Shown: one piece after another, positions 21,068-33,714 of the stretch
Layout of the letters: each line of letters starts with the position of its first letter
How positions within the stretch are numbered: the first letter of the stretch is position 1
Assembly: GCA_918026815.1 (NCBI GenBank)
Contig: CAKJVC010000123.1
Span: 434,001 to 498,000 of the forward strand
Direction of reading: 5' to 3'
Source: Chalara sp. BL73
Lineage: Eukaryota > Ascomycota > Leotiomycetes > Helotiales
Length of the DNA: 64,000 bases
Position numbers and translations under genes: made by a program
Notes under the pieces: generated by a model
What the model saw: only the letters and a program-made list of their open reading frames with translations
The model's database searches: none
Told to the model about the DNA's origin: nothing

Positions 21068-23728
21068 ATGGCTTCAATGAATGCGGGCGGAGGGTCTCAC
21101 AGCAGTGCAACTGCAAGGACATTGTTTCCAAGAGGACCTAGCTTTACACTGGAGAACTTTTCAAATAAGGATTTCATTGTACGCGACTTTGTGGAGGAGC
21201 TTTCGGAAAGCGCAATACCCGTCAACAGGCGTTCCATACCGCAACAGACCGCCTTTGATCCGAAGCCTCTGATCAGGCATTTTGAGAGTATGCGCTCCAC
21301 CTCCGCCTATTATTGAGAAGGGAAGAAACTAATTGATTGTCAAGATGCACTTTCGCAGCTCTCAATACTCTCTGAGGAACTGGGCACGCGGGAATCAGAG
21401 ATTCTTGGTGCCGTACGAAAGGCAGAAATAGAGCACGATAGGACCCTCGACAATCTAGGGAAGAAGCTGGATCAGTCAATTGAATCTTTCAATGCCCTGG
21501 ATGGTGCTCTCAATAATTCTGGGCCTGTGAACGGGCAGAGTCGGCGGGGTGTAGATGCTGGAGGCAATATGGCAGTATTAATTGGAGAAAAACTCGAGGA
21601 GCTAGACCGGCAAAGGCGACGGGCTACAGACGCAAGCTTTTTGATAAAATGCTGGACTGAGGTCAGCGAGGGAGGAGAGCTTACCTCGCTGGAAGATATG
21701 ATCGGCCGGCGAGGAGGACAGAGGGATATGGTACGATGCGCTGTCATTGCTAGGCAGCTCATGAGGATGAGCCAGCGACTTGATCCATCGTCTTGGGCCC
21801 AAACGAATGGTGGCGGGAAGAAGACGAACGGAATAACAAATGGAGTCGTAGGCTATAGAGGGCACAATACACGGGAGATCATCGAGAAATTCTCTGAGAC
21901 TCTAGAGAAAGACCTATTGAAGCAGTTCGACGAAAGTTATCGCTCACAAAACTTTGATGATATGTCAGAATGTGCCAAAGTTTTGCATGACTTTAATGGC
22001 GGATCTAGTGTGGTGGCTTTGTTTGTCAACCAACATCAATTCTTCATCGATCGAAGTCAGCTTATCACTGAAGATGTCACCACAGACAATGAGACTTGGG
22101 ATAGCCTGGCAGATCCCGATGCTGAACCACCTGGAGTTGAGCCCAGTCTTCAATCATTAATTGATGAAATTCGGATTGTGATGCAGGATGAATCATTCGT
22201 CATTAAGAAAGCATTCCCATATTACGAGGTCGTCTTGACAAAATTTATACAGAGAGTATTCCAACAATCGATTCAGCAACGTCTGGAAATGGTCTTGGAA
22301 AAGGCAGAGACAATTTCATCTTTAGCATTTCTACGATCTTTGCATGCTTCACGAAGCTATATTAATACTCTAGTGGAAGATCTGAAAGCTCACGGACTGA
22401 CGGAACATCCAGAGCCATGCTCAGCTCAGATAGCATCGTGTCTCGACCAACAGTTAGACGAGTTGTTTATTCCCTATCTTGTCGGGAACTCATACATTGA
22501 CAGAGAACGAAAGAGCTTGGAGGAACTGAATTCTTCTCTTCTATTCAAGTACACAATCTATCATTCCAGAAGGAAGAAAGCACCAACAGGCTTCATGGCG
22601 TCTCTTGCTCAACAAGGCAATCAGCTTTTATCGTCAGCGAAGGACGCTTACATTGAGCAACTGGAGAGTAGGGAACTCACTCCAACTCAGAAGGCGATGA
22701 TGCTTCGACTAGCTGGCGTCCGAGACACCGACAATAATAAGAATGAGATTGAGGTTTCCGAGGAAGACGGGACCTTGAGTGTTGTCCATGCAAAACGCAT
22801 GCTCAAGTGGTTGGCCGAAGGCGTTCGGAGAGCGCTTGAGATGACAAATGGGCAGGAGACATCTAGAGATGTCCAAGCTTTATTAAATCTACTTCTGAGC
22901 AGCATGGGGCAGGTTTATATTGAGACTGCTCTTGAAGCAGGAGCTGATCAGGCTTTTGCTCTGGAAACCAGCAAGGTGGAGCCCGATCTTGCATTCTTTC
23001 CCTTGCTACAGCCTGCAATCACCACCACAAATATTATGTCGCGTTTCATAGGCACCGTACTCATAAGGCTCGCAGAGTCAAACACAACGGTCAGGATAGC
23101 TATGGAAAAACAAGCCAAGACTGCCATTGAAAGAATCGAAAGCAGAACCAACAATGTCGTTCGCAGCACTCTCACAGTAGTGCTTAACTGGATCACAAAA
23201 CTACTGGCAAACCAAAAGAAGAATGATTTTAGGCCCAAGGACAGCGAACTCGATGGTAGTGGACGTGCAGGATCTGGTTATTTCGAGGCACTGGCCACTC
23301 CGACTTGTCTAACCATCTGTGCTTTTCTAAATAAGGTCGCATCGCTTTCAGCAGCGGCCATTGACGGACAAAATCTCGAGATCTTCAGCTGCGAGCTTGC
23401 ACTCGGTTCCAGAGATCTTATATTTGAACATTTCAAGAAATTTCAGGTCAACGCTACTGGTGGTTTGATGGTGACAAAAGATATTTCCAAATATATTTCA
23501 ACCTTGAAGGAAATGCAATTAACAAAGGAGCTTGAGGGTGACTTGGAGGTCTTGGGTGATATTGGTAACTTGTTCATCGTTGGGCCAGAGGCTCTTCGTG
23601 AAAGAACGAGGATGTTTACAGCTGTTGGGGCAAAGCAAAAATTGCAAAAAGCAGACTTCCGAGCATTTATTACGAAGCGTGACGATTATGGTAGCGTTGG
23701 GATTCAAAGCGTGCTGGCAGGGCTATGA
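21068..23728 (+). CDS. SEC10: Exocyst complex component Sec10
   Basis: Subunit of the eight-protein exocyst that tethers secretory vesicles to the plasma membrane, important for hyphal tip growth. Predicted 867 residues, the normal fungal length. Exons: 21068-21287 and 21345-23728; the 57-base intron begins GTATGC. N-terminal FTLENFSNKDFIVRDFVEELS is the recognisable Sec10 start. A coiled-coil segment follows (about 75-150). The long alpha-helical remainder includes DMSECAKVLHDFNGGSSVVALFVNQHQFFID and the C-terminal AFITKRDDYGSVGIQSVLAGL, both strongly conserved in fungal Sec10. The ATG at 21068 is the first that gives the conserved N terminus; earlier in-frame codons are not ATG. No damage was seen. 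Confidence 0.95.
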
Positions 23729-24635
23729 TACCATTATATTTGAGGTGAGCATTTGGGAAAGGCGTATGGAGGTTCATGTGGAAACATGGCAATGTTGTAC
23801 AAATATAGGAATGGATGCAAGAATCTGAATTCTATAACGAGTCTATAACGTCTGAAGAGTAGTGACTTTTCTCAATCCCGTATACAGTACATCCTATGCG
23901 CCTCCCAATGCAACGCCTGCAGATATCTGTATTGTACACCCGATTGCTTTTAGTGTTACACTTTCCCGAGCCTAGTGTGTTTTTATGGTAGATCGAAGCC
24001 GAAACCCTTCATACAGCTCTTATACTTGTCAATGGTTGAAGCACAGTCCTTTTGAGGATCTTTGGCGTTGCTGAAGAGCATACATTGGTCACGATTCGCC
24101 TTCTCCTCTTTGCATACACAGCATGGCTGGCGCATATCAGTATGGGTCCAAACATTCAAGATTACATGGTTTGTAAATACCTTGATAGCAGGAGTAGCTT
24201 GAGTGGCGGCTTGAGTGTTTGCGCCAATGTTCGCGCTGCTTGTGAGACCTTTTGGGAAATTAGCAAGATCTTTGCTAGGCTTTGATCAAAGAACCTACAC
24301 AACTTGGCATCCATTGATGCGTATTTTCTATAGTTTGGAGAGATGCTTTTTTAGAAAGTGGTCAGCTACGAAAGAGAATCGCTGCCAATTTGTACGATTG
24401 TTGTACGATTGGATTTGTCATTTGGTAGCAACATTTCAAGCCCCGGCCGGCCCGACGTTTATCCATACGTCCCCAGCTTGGATTGGTTTTTTGTGGGGCT
24501 GGTTTATTGACCCCTCCAAAACAACAACAAATCTGCAGCAAGCCGCAACCCACACAAACTTTCTGAGTTTACGGGTACCATACAGTAGCTTTTGTCCTTG
24601 ATTTCTCATATCGCATTCAACATATAGTGGCCGAC
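23729..24635. other. Intergenic, SEC10 3' flank and RNA1 promoter
   Basis: Nine hundred bases hold the SEC10 terminator region and the RNA1 promoter. A TACAGTACAT element lies near 23884, related to the motif found upstream of the regulatory genes. No gene was seen. Confidence 0.5.
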
Positions 24636-25947
24636 ATGGTATCATCTACTAAGATCTTCTCCCTTGAGGGGAAGGGCCTCAAGCTTGATACTGCGGCGGA
24701 TGTGGAACCGCATATCATAGACCTGAGAGCATCACAGGATGTGGAAGAGGTTCGATTTTTGGGTAACACTTTGGGTGTTGAAGCTTGTAAGGTGCTTGGA
24801 GAAGTTCTGGAGACGAAGAAGACGTTACAGGTATAATGCTCAACAGGGTCACTTAAGGATTTGTAACGTGCTAACATTTCTCAAGATCGCAAACCTTGCA
24901 GATATATTTACGGGACGACTACTGAACGAAATTCCTCAAGCACTTTCCTCCCTCTTGACTGCGCTCCTAACCCTCCCAAAGCTGCACACCATCAACTTGA
25001 ATGATAATGCATTTGGTCTTAATACACAAGCCCCTCTTGTCGCATTCCTCTCCTCTCATGTGCCCCTCCAACACCTCATTCTTAATAACAACGGACTCGG
25101 TCCTCATGCCGGTATTCTGATCGCAGATGCGCTCTCCTCCCTACATGCGAAGAAGGAAGAGGCACGAATGGCCGGCACTGTGGTTCCCAACCTTGAAACA
25201 GTCATTTGCGGGCGCAATCGTTTAGAAAATGGTAGCATGTCTGCGTGGGCTAAGGCCTATAGCTTGCACACTGGGGTCAAGGAGATCAAGATGGTACAGA
25301 ATGGAATTAGGCAGGAGGGTATCTCGCATCTTATCACTGATGGTCTAAGTCATGCGAAGGGGATTAAGATCTTAGATCTACAGGATAATACATTCACACT
25401 TTTAGGTGCTAAAGCTTTGGCTCGTGTTGTTCCTAGCTGGACAGAAATCCAAGAATTGGGTATTGGAGATTCGCTTCTAAGTGCGAAGGGTGGTGTGCTC
25501 TTTGCTGATGCACTGTCAAAAGGTGAAAACAAAAAGCTGGAGATCCTGCGATTGCAGTACAATGATATTACTGCGAAGGGGCTTCAAGGATTTGCGAAGG
25601 CTGCTAAGGAAGCGCTCCCCGCGCTGAAAAAGGTCGAGCTTAATGGCAACAAGTTCTCCGAGGAAGATGCTGCTCTTGTGGGCCTGCGCGAGACCCTGGA
25701 AGAACGCAAGGAAAAGCTAGGCGGGGATGTGATTTTGGAGGATGAATGGGGTCTTGACAGTCTCAGTGATCTTGAAGAGGACAGTGACGAGGAGGATGAG
25801 GCTGAGGAGGAAGAAGAAGAGGCCGAGGAGCTCCGAGAGAAACTGCTGGAGGATGCTGAGGAGGCTCAAGAAGAGCCTGTGGCTCAGAGGCAAGATAAAG
25901 AGGTTGATGATCTTGCGGAGGCGCTGAAGAAGAAAGTGGAGATTTGA
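24636..25947 (+). CDS. RNA1: Ran GTPase-activating protein (RanGAP/Rna1)
   Basis: Stimulates GTP hydrolysis on Ran in the cytoplasm and so drives nuclear transport. Predicted 418 residues. Exons: 24636-24830 and 24886-25947; the 55-base intron ends GTGCTAACATTTCTCAAG. It is a leucine-rich-repeat protein (about 11 repeats of LxxLxLxxN type: TINLNDNAF, HLILNNNGLG, ILDLQDNTF, ILRLQYNDI, KVELNGNKF). The catalytic arginine of the family sits in DIFTGR, here Arg76, matching Arg74 of the fission-yeast protein. The C terminus is a run of Glu/Asp, as in yeast Rna1, followed by a short basic end (KKKVEI). The start fits the usual FSLEGKGLKLDT N terminus. Confidence 0.95.
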
Positions 25948-28900
25948 GCGCTAAAACCCTGATCTCAAGGGTAATGATTTCCATGTGCATTGTCTCGGGG
26001 AGAGATGATCAGGATTGGTGATAGTATGAAGTGCAGCATATATCCAGATCAGGCATTGGTCGTACTAGTAGCATAGTTCGCGTTGGTTCTGAGATCTGCA
26101 TATAGAATAGATCATGAAAATTCATCTAACACATTTCCCGAAGTTAGGGTTTGTACTATTTAGCTGAAATTGGCAACGAGTCTCTAAATGTCCAGCTGAT
26201 AAAGCTTCATAGGAAGGCTCGGGACGGATCGTGATCATATCGCAACCAACACGCACCATCACCGTGGCTTCTTCAGCGGGTCCGGACAACTGACCAACTT
26301 CTCATTTTCGTCTAGACCTACCGATTCGCGGAATCACAGATCTTCATCACAGAAATGACATCAATTTCCGGTTCCCAAGCTCCAGCCCAAAGCTAATTAG
26401 AATAAGCGCCCAGCAAGGTACGAGAAACATGTTCGCGAACCTCCTATGAGCTTGGGGTTCATCACACCCACTACGGCGCTTATGGTGTGAATGAGGATAC
26501 AGAAGAGAGGTTCTACAATCTGATTGGCAGGCACCAGAATTTGAGGACTACTGCTATGGCTTTTCTCATGAAACATATGTCCATTTTCACACTTCCATTC
26601 TTAGTAACTTGAGCGATGTTTCAGGATGAAGTAGAACAGAGAGGCTTAAACCCGCGATGCACATCAGCTGCGTCATGGGGATGGTGCTGGTGCTGGAGCC
26701 AAAAGGAATATGACTGCATGGTTCCTATTATCGTGAAACTGAGAAAGATAAAGATAGCGGCAGATGGAAGGAACAGCGACTAAGCAGCGTATACCGTATA
26801 GGAAGGGAGGAGGTATAGCAGAGAGGTTGTATGCTGTCGCCTTGAGAGATATGGGTGGATTGAGCATCCAATATGACCAGAACAAAACATCAGATGCAAC
26901 GTCAATCTATGCCTTGCATAATAGACCAGTTTTTCAACGTTTCTGGAACGTGCAATTTCATACATGAGTTTACATTAAAAACGGGGTGACCCGTGGGGCC
27001 CGTGAATTAGGCTTAATACACCAGTCGACCAAAATTGTAACGTGTTGTCGGAAACCTCGGAGACAGTGTTCAATTTCGCGATGGCGGGACGCTTCTCAGC
27101 TCTGCCAAGCGCTTACACACCATATATCCACACATACTCGGGGAGGGAGGAAAAACCTGGCTTTTTTTTTTCCCAGCTTCCTCCTTGGTGGACCATGCAG
27201 TCATGGCCACTTTATTTTCGTACATGGTACAGACCAGCCCAAAACAAAACCATAAAAAAGCCTGTGGCTGGGGGGGCCGAGTGCGCACGTGCAGATGGAG
27301 AAATGATGATGTGCTTGGAGGGGAAATTCCATTGGGGGTTTGAGAGAGGCTCTTGGACCTCTTTTTCAGGAGGGAATAATTAAATGAAATGAACCAACCA
27401 GAGGATTGGATTCTGGTGAATTAATTCTGGAATTTGACGCTATCGACCAACCAGAAAATTCGATCACAAATGGGTGGCCATTTATCACGGAGGAATCGTA
27501 TTTATTTATTACTATTGTCCATATCCCCCATCCCCCATCCCCCATGCCGACTGTACAGTATCCCCCACCAGCCCTTTCGATATCTCCTCTTACTAAGTAC
27601 CCCCCATCACCGACCGACCAGCCACACATTCGGCCAAAGGTGGTTGACGGTGTGTGTACTCCCGTGAAGTACCAGACGGTATGATACTTTGCACTCGTAA
27701 TTTTGGCCCAAACAAGGAATCACACCGACTTTTGGATTTTGGATCCCGTCCGTCAGCCCATGCGCCACCCACGCATCAACTCCGCCCATCTTCCTGTTTT
27801 CTTTCACGTCGTCTGGCCCTTTTTTTCTTTTCTCCTTTGAGGAGTCGAAAGAAGTCTATCCCGATCCCTTGAGAGGAGGGGGCCTCCGCCTTTGTAGCCG
27901 CATATCACGAGTATCCCGACCCATCAGATTCGTCCTCTTCCCCCCTCGCACTTTACATCTTAGCCATTGGACACTCACTTCATTTTACTGCGCCCCCTGC
28001 CTGGTGGTAGCCGGGTTTGCCCTTTACTGTATGTGTTTAGCCTTTGGCGTCACATAGGTAATAAAATACTGGTGCAGTACAGTACTTCCACCCTTGGTCG
28101 TCATCAAGCCTCCACATCCAACCTTTTTCCCAACCAACCAACCGACTAGCCAACCACCCTCCCCCCGCCCCCCCTTCATCTGCCTCGTTTCTGGCTCCTC
28201 TCAAGCTCGCCTCCCCATCCACCATCATCATCCACAACATCCACAACATCATCACCATCCTCCCCACCTCCTCCGATCCTCCTCCTCCCCCCCCCCTTCG
28301 GCTGATCTCGCTTACTCGCTTACTCGCTTACTTATGTAACTAAGTCAAGTAAAAAAAAAAAAAGGCTAAGCTCCAAGTACAGCATCAGTACTGTTACTGT
28401 TACTGTTCGGTTCCACATCCAGCCGCAGCCTCGAGTTTCAGGCCCCCGTCCGCTCGCATAAGCACGCTAGCAGAGATTTCTCCTCTCCCATTCGATCCCT
28501 TCTCGCCCTTTTTCCATCAAATCATCATCCAGCCTCTCAGGAAACGCAGACAATTCGTCCATCAATCCAGATAATAGATAACAATCCTCACCTCGCAAAA
28601 AAAAAAAAAAATAAGGGGATAGAAGCTCTCGGTTGCCTGTGCGAGCGAAAAATAAATAAATAAAAATAAGACCAACCACGATTTACCAAAAGGACCCATC
28701 GCCCATAGTACATGGTACATACCGCATCCCCCAAGAAGCCTGCACGGAACACAGCCAATCCCTCATCGGCGCACCACCGAAATATACGTCGTCGCAGCCC
28801 TATCATCATCGTGAAGTGCCTCTTCGCAACAACAATTGGTCTACATCGCAATCAGGTGATTGAACCTCTCTGCGGGAAGGATCATTCACTCCTCCAAACA

Positions 28901-30151
28901 AAGCTTGCTGGAGGCCTTTGACAACGCGTATTGGGCCCAAGTAAGTCTATCCACTGCCTCAGGTCGGAGATTTAACTCAACGTCGAAGCTCCATCAAGCT
29001 ATGCGCGTCGCGCCGCTGAAGCTCACGGGCCAGGAACCAATTCACTAACTTATGATCGCGATATAGCCTTCCTACGACTACTAGTAGTAGTCACTCGGTA
29101 TTCGACTGCTGTCATAGTCGCTCGTGTTTCGCATTCACCCAAGGGTTCCCCCCTCCCCCCATCCGCGGCGCAATTTTTAGCTTCGCGACTCGAATCCCAC
29201 TCCCGCGGGATCAGCCCTCATACTACAACACAACATCGTTGACAATCCTGATATTGTGCTAGCCAGCTCCTCTTTGACTCTTGAAAACTGGTCCTGAACC
29301 CAACCCGCCACACTTGGATAAGAATAGGAACAGCCAAAGGAAGCTGATTATCAAGGTACGTTTAGCTTGCATGAGCTCATGCACGGCCAACGCATCAGAC
29401 TGGTCAACGCAAAAAAACAACACCGGGCCCAACCTCCCACCTCCCAATCGCTCTCGAAGCTGGTCTGAGCATTGAACCAAACATTATAACTAATTCTTGT
29501 GGTTGGATAGATTCTGCAGAGAGTTCCATAAACTGGGGAAAGCCTCGTACCTTCAGTGGCTCGTGAGTTGCAAGTCTCGCGATTCGACAATAGACAGTTA
29601 CGAATAGCCTCAAGGCGACAACATTCGCCTCATTTTCTTCACGTGGGCATCGGCACTCGAGCCTGACCGCAAGCCTTGCCAAATTCCAACCTAAAACGCC
29701 TCCCAGCCTGCATATGTTGTGCTGCGCAATTGCGGTGTACACCTACCAGATCGCCTGCCAGCACATCCGCGCATATCGAATTGACCACAAGGCTTGATCG
29801 CTGTCAATACGGCTTCCAGCATTTGCGATATCACTCACAATACCGTCATTGAAGTCATCGCACTGTCGAAACCCGCCTTGATACCCATTCCTGCTTGTAA
29901 GTTCTACCAAGTCCACCTTTTCGAGGGTCACGAAACCGTGACATACCTCAACTATCAGATTTCCCAACGCGATTACTGACTCCGGAGTTGCATAGCCGTA
30001 GGCAACCTCGTCAACTTAAAGATTCGGAATTTCTAGCCTACCTTGCATTTCTCATCGACGCGCCGGATATCTCGTCCTTGCGATTTAGGCATACACGTTA
30101 TATACTCTACTCGACCACGTTCAAATACACGCGTCTTCAACCAATATCCCA
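25948..30151. other. 4.2 kb upstream region of HAP2
   Basis: No protein gene was recognised. The first 1.5 kb is ordinary spacer plus the RNA1 3' flank. From about 27.4 kb the sequence becomes C/T-rich with promoter-like features: ACTGTACAGTA at 27550-27560, GCAGTACAGTAC at about 28075-28085, CAGTACTGTTACTGTTACTG near 28386, a run of CTCGCTTA repeats at about 28306-28332, and long pyrimidine tracts at 28150-28300. From 28.6 to 30.15 kb it looks like a transcribed leader: candidate 5' splice sites occur at 28939 (GTAAGT) and 29355 (GTACGT) and an acceptor CTGCAG at about 29517. Several upstream ATGs exist. A CCAAT box lies about ten bases before the HAP2 ATG. Confidence 0.5.
28306..28332 (+). 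repeat. CTCGCTTA tandem repeat
   Basis: Three copies of an 8-base unit (CTCGCTTA), the last imperfect, lie in the C/T-rich upstream region of HAP2. Confidence 0.7.
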
Positions 30152-31177
30152 ATGATGGAGTACGCGCAATACCAGCAACCGGCGCAAGCCCAGCATGGGC
30201 ATAACCAGGGGCATATACCAGGCGGATACCCAAACTCAGGTCAACATCCAGGCGCCGGGCCTACCATACCATCTCCCTCTCAACAGCCACTACACTCTCA
30301 GCATCCTGTTCACAACCAAAGCTCACCAATCCTCTCCACACAACCACAGCAGGCGGGTCAAAATCATGGGCATCCCATACAGCAACAGATGTACAACTCC
30401 TCATATGGCGTCCCACAAGCGCAACCAATGCATTATAACATGCAAGCAATGAACCCTCAGGCAGCGGCCATGGCAGCCACGGCAGCAGCATCGGGGCAAA
30501 CATTTCCTTATTCTATTCCCGATCCTGGGCTGCCGCAAACATCACCAAGGATGCAAGGTGTGGCCGTGAAGCAAGAGCGAGCGGGGCCTCGATCGCCCAA
30601 GAACAACCCACTGGGTCAAGGTCGCAGGATGAGCCAACAAGTCGCAAGTCCGGCTGGCGGACCCAATTCTCAGCCGATTATGAATCACGGAGCACCGCGT
30701 CCATCAGCACCACCTATGCCATCGGGACAACAACACCCACAATCACCAGAATTAGTATCAGGCGCGGTTGAGGAATCCCCATTATATGTCAATGCCAAGC
30801 AATTTCACCGAATCCTAAAGCGCCGTGTAGCTAGGCAACGACTAGAAGAGGCCCTTCGGCTGACTTCCAAGGGACGAAAACCTTATCTGCATGAAAGCAG
30901 ACATAATCATGCAATGAGAAGACCACGAGGTCCAGGTGGTAGATTCTTGACCGCGGATGAAGTTGCAGAGATTGAGCGAACAAAGGCTGAGGGAGGCGAC
31001 GAGAATGCGCCGACTGAGACACCGGCCAAGGGAACCTCCACAGCTGTTGGCGGGTCTGGTACGAAGCGGAAAGCTGCAGACGACACGAATACACCAAGTA
31101 AAAAGGCAAAGACAGGTGCAAGGAGTAGCGCAGAAGATGAGGACGAAGAGGAGGAGGAAGATGAGGATGACGGATGA
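30152..31177 (+). CDS. HAP2: CCAAT-binding factor subunit Hap2/HapB (NF-YA)
   Basis: DNA-binding subunit of the trimeric CCAAT-binding complex, which controls respiration, iron and redox genes in fungi. Predicted 341 residues in one exon. Residues 1-200 are Gln/Pro/His-rich and low in complexity. The NF-YA core lies at about 207-268: the subunit-association helix ([18 protein letters not shown]) followed by the DNA-recognition part ([20 protein letters not shown]), both with all hallmark residues. The C terminus carries a basic patch ([16 protein letters not shown]) and an acidic tail. Two ATGs stand in tandem (30152 and 30155); either could serve. The upstream region is 4.2 kb with a probable long leader. 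Confidence 0.95.
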   Translation: MMEYAQYQQPAQAQHGHNQGHIPGGYPNSGQHPGAGPTIPSPSQQPLHSQHPVHNQSSPILSTQPQQAGQNHGHPIQQQMYNSSYGVPQAQPMHYNMQAMNPQAAAMAATAAASGQTFPYSIPDPGLPQTSPRMQGVAVKQERAGPRSPKNNPLGQGRRMSQQVASPAGGPNSQPIMNHGAPRPSAPPMPSGQQHPQSPELVSGAVEESPLYVNAKQFHRILKRRVARQRLEEALRLTSKGRKPYLHESRHNHAMRRPRGPGGRFLTADEVAEIERTKAEGGDENAPTETPAKGTSTAVGGSGTKRKAADDTNTPSKKAKTGARSSAEDEDEEEEEDEDDG

Positions 31178-32396
31178 ATACGTCCAAATCACCTGATCTG
31201 AGCTTTGTTTGCGATATATACTCCCATTTGTTCTATCATGATATCACGACCTACACGCAGCATTTTGCTTTCTTCGTCAGCACTTCAGATATGAGCATAC
31301 GACCCATACCTTTCTTCTCGAGGATATATACCTTGCGGATTGATTTTAGGGATGGAGTTTACATGCTCTCCTCGATTCGGAGCGCTGGCATAATGGTTTG
31401 GATATAGGGTTGCATGGAAGGAGGGATATACAGGACATTCTTTTTTCCAACACTGCAATCTCGTTGCTCGTCACTCGCTAGAACACCTGAAATACCCCCT
31501 TTGTTACCGGTCGCATTTTTGCATTTTCTGCGCTTCTTCGTCACGTTTGGCGGTCCCTTACATTCTCTTTTCTAGTTATGGCTTTGCCGTCCGATGTAAG
31601 GCGCCTTTCTTCGTTTTGAGGTCTGGATATGATGGGAATGGTTGGAGGAATAGAAATTTGGACGTGTCCCTCACCGGATCGAGATTCCTTTTTTACCAAA
31701 AACAGAGAAACAGCACAGTCATCCCGCCGCCGCATGTGCTAGGCGGGCGGAGGGCTGGTCTACCATTTGATTTATGATGATAGTCTTTTCTTCTTCTCTT
31801 TTGTTCCGAGAATACCGCAATGGAGTGGGAAGCAAAGAGTGGTATGGAACACAGGATCTTGTTGATGATAGGGAGGAAGGGAATGAGATGTATCATATTC
31901 TTCAATGAGCTTCACATAGAGGCCGCAACTGAAATTACAACCCCTGAAAAATAATGAAGAGATTGGCTTAATTTTGGCATTCGCCACTTCCAATGGTGAC
32001 GGCTGAAATAATGATTCTTTTACCTGAGCGTGACAAAAGGGGAAACAAAAGCACCACACGTGAAAAATGGGGCTACCGAATTCTAAAAGGGAACCACAAT
32101 CTCCCAAATCCCGCCCATCGCTTCCACTGCCACTTCACCATGATGGCTTTCGGTCTCCCTCTCCTCTTTGCCGTCATCTCGATCGGTCTGGTTTGCCCTA
32201 AGTGCAAGGCTTAACGTGATTCTGATCGAATATGGATCGTGGAATCGGATCGATGATGTGTGCTGTCATCGTCCTAGCGGACGCGTTGAGCTCAATTCTT
32301 ACTTGCTGCTTGTTTCGTATGACTTCTTCGTCTTACGGAATGTTTTGCTTTTTGTTCCAAAGTACTTGACACGGTTCGGCCGCCTCTTCACGACCT
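31178..32396. other. Intergenic, 1.2 kb
   Basis: The 3' flank of HAP2 meets that of the minus-strand DUF6594 pseudogene. No coding pattern, RNA gene or repeat was recognised. Confidence 0.45.
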
Positions 32397-33388
32397 TCAT
32401 CCAGCGGTGCAAATACACTTGCTCGTTGTGTTGACACTTGCTCCCCCAATATCGCTGCTCACAAAGACAACCAGGACGGCAGCATAAGCAGCAGTCGAGG
32501 CAAATACCTGCTCGCGTTTTGCACTTGTCAGTAGAGCTACGCATGCCGCAAACAGCACCGTCCATCCCGCTAGCAGCCCCAGCAATGCCCTTTCTGATTT
32601 GACCGTGTAAAGGCTAATAATTGCACCAAAAAGCAAGGTGAAAGCAAGGATAATATGCACGACTGCAACAAAGGTTGCAACTGCTTGGTACGAAATCAGT
32701 ACCTGATCCGGGCTGCCGTCCTGGAGGGATCTGGTAGAAGAGGTCTGGAAGAAGACACCAAAGTAGTGCGTTATGAAGTCTGTCAGCTGGTCATGTTCAG
32801 ATGGGACACGAAGAGCCACCAGGTCTTGCGGATTGGAATAGATCGTTGAGCTCGCGCCCCAAAGTTGGGGCGAGCCAGAGGCAGTGAACCAATTTTGCAT
32901 TGCTTTACAGTTGTGCTGGCGGGTTGTGGTGTGTTAAGTAGAGTTTAATATTTTGCAAGCGCTTCGTCTAATCCGCCTGACATATCAGTGGAATCTCCTT
33001 AATTAGAGAACCGAGTTGGGGCTCACGAACGGTACTTTTCAAGAGTTTCGCGAATTTTCATTGCTAAGTCCATCTTTTTCTGATCTTTGCCCAGAACCTT
33101 TGCGCTACGAAAAAATGAGCCCCAATCAGGTTAGCACTTTTCTGATTCTTCGTCGCTACATTTGCGATCCTCATCATCCAGTCCTTTCTGCTGTTCTTCT
33201 AGTTCAGCCAAAATCAGGTTCCGCGCCGAGAGAGCATCGAAACGTCGATATAATGTGGTGCTTTTGTCAGGGTCCGAGATTATTTTTGCAGTTACACCAA
33301 TGAAGCCTTTGCATGGCGGAGTTGGCGCTGCCTGTTTTGCGGGACTCTTCGCCGCAAGTGCTTCTACTTCGAGATCTTGCGATGACAT
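32397..33388 (-). pseudogene. Decayed DUF6594-type membrane protein
   Basis: The family is a fungal group of unknown function with a helical N-terminal domain and two or three C-terminal membrane segments. From ATG 33388 the family N terminus reads well (AKIISDPDKSTTLYRRFDALSARNLILAELEEQQ). It is stopped by TAA at 33131-33133, directly before DWGSFFRSAKVLG, which continues in the same frame to KIRETLEKY. A probable intron follows, then GLDEALAKY and another TAA at 32945-32947, then TLLNTPQPAST, and a one-base frame change near 32910 into MQNWFTASGSPQLWGASS. The last part is intact: LVALRVPSEHDQLTDFI, then membrane helices and the family ending AAYAAVLVVFV. Splicing cannot remove the first stop while keeping the frame with any GT-AG pair I could find. 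Function is unknown. Confidence 0.7.
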
Positions 33389-33714
33389 GGACAATGTTTG
33401 ATTTCATCTTACAGTTCTTTTCTAAGAATCTCAATCTTTGTCAAATTTGATTAATGCTGGAGTATACCTCGTTCAGATGAAGCCAAGGGTTGTGAAACAA
33501 AAGTGATTGGGCAGGAAGAAATCTGCCTTAGCCGCCTTGTAGTCAGCCATGCTAGCACATTTGGAACATATATACATATTGAAGTCACTTAATTCACCCA
33601 ACTTTTACAGCCTCAGCTTGCAAGAAAATTTTGACTCCAATAGAGACTAGGCAGTAACGGTCGGGATTTCGCCAACCAAAATACGCCGATTTGTGGTCAT
33701 CAAACCAAATGTTT
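33389..33714. other. Spacer between two decayed genes
   Basis: This holds the promoter side of the DUF6594 pseudogene and the approach to the retropepsin-like units. No gene was recognised. Confidence 0.4.

Noticed and set aside
28850..28895. Resemblance to the 3' end of 18S rRNA (GCGGGAAGGATCATT preceded by AGGTGATTGAACCT)
   Set aside because: Only about 20 bases agree and these need several insertions; no other rRNA sequence surrounds it.
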